Assembly: GCA_963677695.2 (NCBI GenBank)
Contig: CAXXUJ010000001.1
Coordinates: 248,001-312,000 of the forward strand
DNA: 64,000 nucleotides
Direction: 5' to 3'
Source of the DNA: SABI01 sp963677695
GTDB taxonomy: Bacteria; Spirochaetota; Spirochaetia; Sphaerochaetales; Sphaerochaetaceae
Shown here: positions 59,544 through 64,000 of the stretch, in pieces
Layout: every line of letters starts with the position of its first letter
How positions within the stretch are numbered: position 1 is the first letter of the stretch
The notes under the pieces: model-generated
Database searches by the model: none
What the model was told of the DNA's origin: nothing
The model's input: the letters and a program-made list of their open reading frames with translations, nothing else
Position numbers and translations under genes: made by a program

Positions 59544-60824
59544 TCAGTAGGTCTCTTTGCTCCTCGGCAATGGAGCCTGCGGATTCGCCTGTGAGATATC
59601 AACGAGTCGATGAATGAAGTGTCTGTTGTCAAGAAGCGGGGAGAGCGGTCTGCCGTGGTGGAGACGGGAGATGACCCGGGCGAACAGCTCGGTGACATCT
59701 GCCTGTACGAACCACTCTTTCGAAGTGAGCCATTTGTCATGGTAGACGGCGTTCGTACCCACGATCCTATAGAATACGCCTTCCTGATAGGCGGCGTCGA
59801 ATTCTTCACGTGCATTGCCGTTGAAGAAGGGAAGGGATACAAGACAGATGATCTTCTTCGCACCCATCTTCCTCAGTTCTCTCATAGCAATGAGGAGTGT
59901 TCCGCCTGTACCGATCATGTCGTCAGCCATGAGAACCGTCTTGTCTTTTACATCACCGAGAAGGCTGATGGATCGGATATTCGAGCTCTTGGCATCCTTG
60001 CTTACCACCGAGTAGTCCCTCTCCTTGTAGAGCATGGCAAGGGGACGGTGGAGAGCTTCGGCATAGAACTTGTTTCTCAGGACAGCACCGGTATCGGGTG
60101 ACACGACCACAAGGTCGGGGTCGCTGAAGTCGATGATCTTGTGAAGCTTGATAAGCGCCTGGTAACTGGCGTGAAGGTTTTCAAGGTGAGTGGTGTTGAA
60201 TGCATTCTCGATTTCACGGGAGTGAATATCGAGGGTGATGATTCTCTCTACTCCCATATCTTCGCACATACGACCGAACAGCGCTGCTGTGAGAGCTTCT
60301 CTCGAACCTCTCTTATGCTGACGGGAATAGGGATAGGTGGGGAGGACAAGTGTAACGGAATCGACACCCGAATTCTTCAGTGCACTGATCGTGGTGAAGA
60401 GAAACATCAGGTGGTCGTTGATGCTGAGTTTCGTCGTATCTTCCGTTCCTCTCAGTTTGATGGGATAGCTGTTCGATACATCGTAGATGAAGAATATTCT
60501 CAGACCGCGGACCGGAGCGAGGATTTCCGATTTCACCTCACCGTTGACGAACTGGGTGTATTTCACCGGAATATCGAGGTCGGGACAGGTATAAGCCTTC
60601 GGCTTCTTCCCTCTCGGTATCCGTTTGCTCAGCAGGTCATCATTGAGCGTTACAATGTCGAGAAGTTCCTCGGGCTGCATTTCATGGCGTTTCGCCAGCG
60701 ACGCACTGAGTTTCTGGTAACGGTCCAGATAGAGTCTTCTGAGATGTTTAACTACTTTACCGGCAAAATATTCCGATCCCGGACCGGCGATAATTCCCAA
60801 TTTGTGCGGCTTGACGATACTCAT
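59544..60824 (-). CDS. prs: Ribose-phosphate pyrophosphokinase
   Basis: PRPP synthetase makes 5-phosphoribosyl diphosphate from ribose 5-phosphate and ATP for nucleotide, His and Trp synthesis. The protein of about 426 residues is longer than the usual 310-320, with an insertion near residues 30-90. The phosphoribosyl loop VLMADDMIGTGGTLL, the flag region TLVLPTYPYSRQHKRGSREA and the catalytic LDIHS are visible. The start at 60824 gives MSIVKPHKLGIIAGPG; an earlier codon is open but unlikely. It is probably its own transcriptional unit. Confidence 0.92.
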   Translation of the reverse strand: MSIVKPHKLGIIAGPGSEYFAGKVVKHLRRLYLDRYQKLSASLAKRHEMQPEELLDIVTLNDDLLSKRIPRGKKPKAYTCPDLDIPVKYTQFVNGEVKSEILAPVRGLRIFFIYDVSNSYPIKLRGTEDTTKLSINDHLMFLFTTISALKNSGVDSVTLVLPTYPYSRQHKRGSREALTAALFGRMCEDMGVERIITLDIHSREIENAFNTTHLENLHASYQALIKLHKIIDFSDPDLVVVSPDTGAVLRNKFYAEALHRPLAMLYKERDYSVVSKDAKSSNIRSISLLGDVKDKTVLMADDMIGTGGTLLIAMRELRKMGAKKIICLVSLPFFNGNAREEFDAAYQEGVFYRIVGTNAVYHDKWLTSKEWFVQADVTELFARVISRLHHGRPLSPLLDNRHFIHRLVDISQANPQAPLPRSKETY

Positions 60825-61129
60825 AGGAGCTACTGTACACAAATTCCCATGTTAATTCAACACTGAAGAAGGGAAATTACGCATCATCAGTGGAAGATGA
60901 AACCGGGGTATAGAATAATTTTTCACATCACGGTTATTCACTATTTTTCTGCTCTCAGAACCAAAAAAACGCCCTTTCTCTCACTTCTCATTCCCAATGC
61001 CTTCCCATTTAAGCATTGTAACTTTCTCTCTTTTGTGAGGTTTTTATACATAGCCGATTTTGAAAACATGGTATGATGGTAATAGGGAATGTGATACGCA
61101 TTCTCATGCAATGCCACAAGGGAGGGATT

Positions 61130-61666
61130 ATGAAAAAAATCGTGATAATTTCCATGCTTATACTGATCTGTATCACAGGAACTCTGACAGCACGGGCCAA
61201 TGATTCGATTGCGATAGGCGGACAGCTCGGGTTTCTTGCAAGCGGAGTCGTTGTCGATGCGCCGCTCGGCAATCTCGATATCCAGGCGGGACTCAACTAT
61301 CCCCTCGGTTTCAAGTACATTGAATGGGCAACAGAATCTGAGGAAGGATCGTTCTTCGTCCCCTTCTTCGTCGTGACAGCCGATGTCACCTACCCGATCA
61401 GCCTTGGTGAGTTCTTCGACCTGAAATTCGGGGTGGGAACTCTCGGATTCACCGACTTCGAGTCGGGCATCTTCGGTGCCGCAGGACTTGTGATGAAAGG
61501 AGAGTACTGGATTGAAGAGAAGGACATGGGACTGTTCATGAACATGAATGTCCCTGTGGCTGCCTATATTGCTAATGCTGAGGGCGATTTCGCATCCATC
61601 GTACACCCTATGATGCCGCTGCTGACATTCGCAACGAGCACGATGGGAGTCCTGTTCACCCTTTAA
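61130..61666 (+). CDS. Small outer-membrane or periplasmic beta-barrel protein
   Basis: The ATG at 61130 follows GGAGGGATT; the earlier frame opening is not used. A signal peptide (MKKIVIISMLILICITGTLT ending ARA) precedes about 155 residues of amphipathic strands rich in Gly, Phe and Val (IAIGGQLGFLASGVVVDAPL) ending in STMGVLFTL. This resembles a small outer-membrane barrel. It converges on argH with a shared hairpin. Function is unknown. Confidence 0.7.
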   Translation: MKKIVIISMLILICITGTLTARANDSIAIGGQLGFLASGVVVDAPLGNLDIQAGLNYPLGFKYIEWATESEEGSFFVPFFVVTADVTYPISLGEFFDLKFGVGTLGFTDFESGIFGAAGLVMKGEYWIEEKDMGLFMNMNVPVAAYIANAEGDFASIVHPMMPLLTFATSTMGVLFTL

Positions 61667-61673
61667 CTTCTAC

Positions 61674-61699
61674 AGATCACCCTTAAGACAGGGTGATCT
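61674..61699. terminator. Bidirectional hairpin between the barrel gene and argH
   Basis: AGATCACCCT (61674-61683), loop TAAGAC, AGGGTGATCT (61690-61699): a perfect 10-bp stem overlapping the argH stop codon. There is no T-run on either side, so its strength is uncertain. Confidence 0.6.
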
Positions 61700-63047
61700 C
61701 AGAACCGAATAAAGACGTATAGGCTGAAGAGAGACGCTCTCTCACAGCATCACTTGAAGCAACCTCTTCCCGGATTTCATTCCCGAGATCCTCAAGGAAG
61801 AGGTTTCCTGTTGTCCCTTCACTTGTTCTCGTCGAGAGAGTCTCAACGGGATCATAGGAAGCGACACTTTCAAGGTCCATTCCCACTTCCCTGTAGACAT
61901 CACGGAACGAACCGCCCTGTGCGATTCTCTTGAGCACTTCGTCAGTGGCATAGAGTTCGCCTGTACACGCTTTCGTAAGTGCATCTTCATGGACGGTGAT
62001 GCCGTTCATCATATGATTCATGATCTGGACAAGGAGAATCGTTGACTTCATCCCCTTTATAAAGGGTTCCTTCGTGTCCTGAAAATCTCTGTTGTATCCG
62101 CTTGGGAGACTCCTGATGATTGATTTTACCTGGAGTGCGTAACCGCTTACCATAGAGGCGCGGGAGCGGGTGAGTTCGAGTCCGTCAGGGTTCTTCTTCT
62201 GGGGCATGATGGAACTGCCGGTACAGAGCTTGGGGTTGAGTGAGAAATAGCCGAACTCAGGGAGAGAGAAGAGGATAAGGTCCTGTGCTATCTTGCTCAA
62301 TGTGAGTGCGATATAGTCACAGCCGTCAAGGAGCATTCCCTCAAACAATCCTCTCGAGTTGTTCGCGTAGAGGACGTTCCTGTGGACTTTGGAAAAGCCG
62401 AGGAGGCGGGAGGTATAGCTCCTGTCAATCGGCACAGGAGATCCGTAGGAGGCGGCGGAGCCGAGAGGGTTCATGTCTATCAAGCTGTAGAGGTTCAGGA
62501 GGTGACTGCCGAGGTCGAGCAGCTGCTCGGAAAAAGAACCTGCCCACAGGCCTACCGAGGAGGGCATGGCTATCTGCATATGGGTTCTTCCGGCCATCGG
62601 AACCATCTTGTACTCAGAAGCGAAAGACTGGAGGGTCTGTGCAAGCTCAATGGTGTGGTGATGAAGGGTGAGGAGATTCTCCCTCATCCATATCCTGAGT
62701 GCAGTCTGTACCTGATCGTTTCTCGACCGTCCGGTATGGATCTTCTTCCCTGCGGTTCCCACCATCTCGGTAAGGTACCCCTCAAGGGCGGTATGACAGT
62801 CCTCATCCTCTCTTCTGATCTCGAAGGTTCCCTCTTCAGATTTCCTGAACAGCTGTTTCAGTGCGGCAAGAAGAGCATCAAGCTCCTCGTCATTCAGTAA
62901 TCCCGCGCGGTGGATACCCTTCGCATGGGCCATAGACCCTAAGATATCGCTCCTCACAAGCTCCTGATCGATGATATAATCGCTGCCTACCGAAAACTCT
63001 TCCATGAGTGAATCGAGTGAAGTCTCTTTCTGCCACAGTTTTCCCAT
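61683..63047 (-). CDS. argH: Argininosuccinate lyase
   Basis: ArgH splits argininosuccinate into arginine and fumarate, the last step of arginine synthesis. The 454 residues match the family; marks are HTGRSRNDQVQTALRIWMRE, the catalytic-loop GSSIMPQKKNPDGLELTRSR and GRTHMQIA. It forms a homotetramer in the cytosol. No other arg gene is in the window. The start has no striking ribosome-binding site but begins the expected GKLWQ sequence. Confidence 0.96.
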   Translation of the reverse strand: MGKLWQKETSLDSLMEEFSVGSDYIIDQELVRSDILGSMAHAKGIHRAGLLNDEELDALLAALKQLFRKSEEGTFEIRREDEDCHTALEGYLTEMVGTAGKKIHTGRSRNDQVQTALRIWMRENLLTLHHHTIELAQTLQSFASEYKMVPMAGRTHMQIAMPSSVGLWAGSFSEQLLDLGSHLLNLYSLIDMNPLGSAASYGSPVPIDRSYTSRLLGFSKVHRNVLYANNSRGLFEGMLLDGCDYIALTLSKIAQDLILFSLPEFGYFSLNPKLCTGSSIMPQKKNPDGLELTRSRASMVSGYALQVKSIIRSLPSGYNRDFQDTKEPFIKGMKSTILLVQIMNHMMNGITVHEDALTKACTGELYATDEVLKRIAQGGSFRDVYREVGMDLESVASYDPVETLSTRTSEGTTGNLFLEDLGNEIREEVASSDAVRERLSSAYTSLFGSEITLS

Positions 63048-63062
63048 ACCCGGCTGTCTCCT

Positions 63063-63090
63063 TTGTTCTGAGTGACCTCTACTGTATACT
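63063..63090 (+). promoter_or_regulatory. Candidate promoter of the terminal lipoprotein gene
   Basis: TTGTTC (63063-63068) and TATACT (63085-63090) are 16 bp apart, 47 bases before the start codon at 63137. Confidence 0.45.
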
Positions 63091-63136
63091 CTATTTTCAG
63101 GTCAATCAATATAACGGCGAACACCGTATTGTTGAT

Positions 63137-64000
63137 ATGAACAGATATCTATCCTCCTTTCTTCTCATGATCATCATCCTGACCAGCCTCTTTCTCATCG
63201 GCTGTCCCCTGAACGCTCAGGGACAGGTGGAGAACTATTTCATCGGTAAGGACCGTCAGTCTCCCGTACTCTACTCCCTTGAGACAGTCGATGAGAGAAC
63301 AGTACTTGCCGTGTTCGATGAAACCATCTACAGCTGCGAAGCATACGGAGAAGAAAACCTCTCCATCGACTCCCGTCCTGATGAAAGGACAGTCTTCATG
63401 ACACTCACTGAAAGGCTTCTTCCAGGGGATGTGTGTCCGATCACCCTCAGTGTCGCTGACAGGGCGGGAAACACCACGACGGTGGAAACAGAGGTATCAG
63501 GAATCAACACGAGAGTTCCCCGTCTCCGACTTAATGAGATCTCAACGAAAGGAACGAAGAGTCAGCCCGACAGGATTGAACTTTATATCATGAGCGATGG
63601 TGATATGGCAGGCATCACCGTCTATGACGGGATGTACCTGAACAACTCGGGTCGCTTCACCTTCCCTCCCTATGAAGTGAAAAAGGGTGATTATATCGTA
63701 CTTCAGTACGGTGTGAAGGAGAATATTCACTTTCACCCCCATTTCTTCTTTGCTTCCGCTGAAGGTCTTGGAGGGAACAACGGAGTGATCTCGGTCTTTC
63801 AGGATATCGGGAGAGATCTGATTGATGCCTTACCCTACTCTGACAGGGATGATGATTCAGATACCGACTACGGTGGATTCGGCACCTCTGAGGTCTATGA
63901 AGAGGTAAGAGAACTTGAGAGCTATCATGTGTGGGAACCGCCGTTCATCAGTCCGTCCACCTCGGTAAGGAGTGATGATACCACAGCCACCAGGAGTATG
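63137..64000 (+). CDS. Secreted lipoprotein with lamin-tail-like domain (partial)
   Basis: The open frame starts at the ATG at 63137 and runs through the window end, giving at least 288 residues. The N-terminus is a lipoprotein signal: a hydrophobic stretch followed by LFLIGC, with Cys at residue 23 as the lipidation site. A bacterial Ig-like region (about 30-130) with YSLETVDERTVLAVFDETIY is followed by PRLRLNEISTKG and DRIELYIMSDGD, a lamin-tail-domain pattern. An acidic DRDDDSDTDYGG segment follows. It is probably anchored to the outer membrane; function unknown. Confidence 0.75.
   Translation, partial: MNRYLSSFLLMIIILTSLFLIGCPLNAQGQVENYFIGKDRQSPVLYSLETVDERTVLAVFDETIYSCEAYGEENLSIDSRPDERTVFMTLTERLLPGDVCPITLSVADRAGNTTTVETEVSGINTRVPRLRLNEISTKGTKSQPDRIELYIMSDGDMAGITVYDGMYLNNSGRFTFPPYEVKKGDYIVLQYGVKENIHFHPHFFFASAEGLGGNNGVISVFQDIGRDLIDALPYSDRDDDSDTDYGGFGTSEVYEEVRELESYHVWEPPFISPSTSVRSDDTTATRSM

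Noticed and set aside
60941..61606. A 221-residue minus-strand frame opposite the small barrel gene
   Set aside because: It is antisense to a gene with a signal peptide and good ribosome-binding site, and its composition is unlike a real protein.

Overview
The window reads as a densely packed chromosome segment of a diderm, probably anaerobic bacterium of moderate GC. The mix (a TrpR-TrpB pair as in chlamydiae and spirochaetes, a 700-residue-class KamA-like radical SAM enzyme, AMMECR1 with its radical SAM partner, a LoaP-type NusG paralogue, selenium-dependent hydroxylase accessory genes, several outer-membrane barrels) fits Spirochaetota best. That placement is an inference from gene content, not a proof.

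Regions. 1-13 kb: an SDR epimerase; trpR-trpB with a likely autogenous operator; a yqeC-like gene and an XdhC/YqeB fusion; an aldo/keto reductase and a DUF2804 protein; a DEAD-box helicase with a strong terminator; an RND/MMPL transporter; and AMMECR1 plus its radical SAM partner behind a strongly promoted, hairpin-rich leader or ORF. 13.9-14.6 kb: a decayed IS5-like transposase. 14.8-23.6 kb: a PHP phosphatase, a LacI regulator, an aldolase-fold protein without catalytic residues, a KamA-like enzyme, an FGGY kinase, a ferritin-like protein and acetyltransferase, and two small genes.

23.6-33 kb is the most unusual part. Two tandem copies of a three-gene module (7TM histidine kinase A, 7TM histidine kinase B, NarL/LuxR-type regulator) lie on the minus strand. 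The two regulator genes are almost identical (seven mismatches over 621 bp, counted by eye) while the kinases have diverged. One kinase has Arg in place of the phospho-acceptor His. The other three keep His but have altered G1 boxes. Both kinases of the upstream copy are frameshifted, one at a G7 run. Next to the array are 18-bp dyads TGTAGG-N6-CCTACA, each set about 25-29 bp from a -10-like hexamer. They precede the kinase operon, two homologous putative small RNAs with long purine/pyrimidine stems, and a plus-strand operon for secreted subunits. A related dyad precedes the small gene at 23.2 kb.

33-40.6 kb: that plus-strand operon encodes five secreted beta-rich proteins (three clear paralogues), a periplasmic chaperone-like protein, an 866-residue outer-membrane protein laid out like an usher, and a small barrel. 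I read it as a pilus-like or chaperone-usher-like surface system whose expression is probably tied to the kinase/regulator array and the small RNAs. 40.7-45.7 kb: two coiled-coil envelope proteins sharing a C-terminal module, and an MscS channel. 45.9-50.7 kb: a hybrid kinase with phosphorelay domains, coupled to a REC/HD-GYP protein. 50.8-52.3 kb: a small ferredoxin and an iron alcohol dehydrogenase. 52.6-55.3 kb: an accessory island with a Fic protein, two small partners and an intact IS. 55.3-64 kb: LoaP, a CapD-type sugar dehydratase, an aminotransferase, PRPP synthetase, a small outer-membrane protein, ArgH, and a lipoprotein running off the end.
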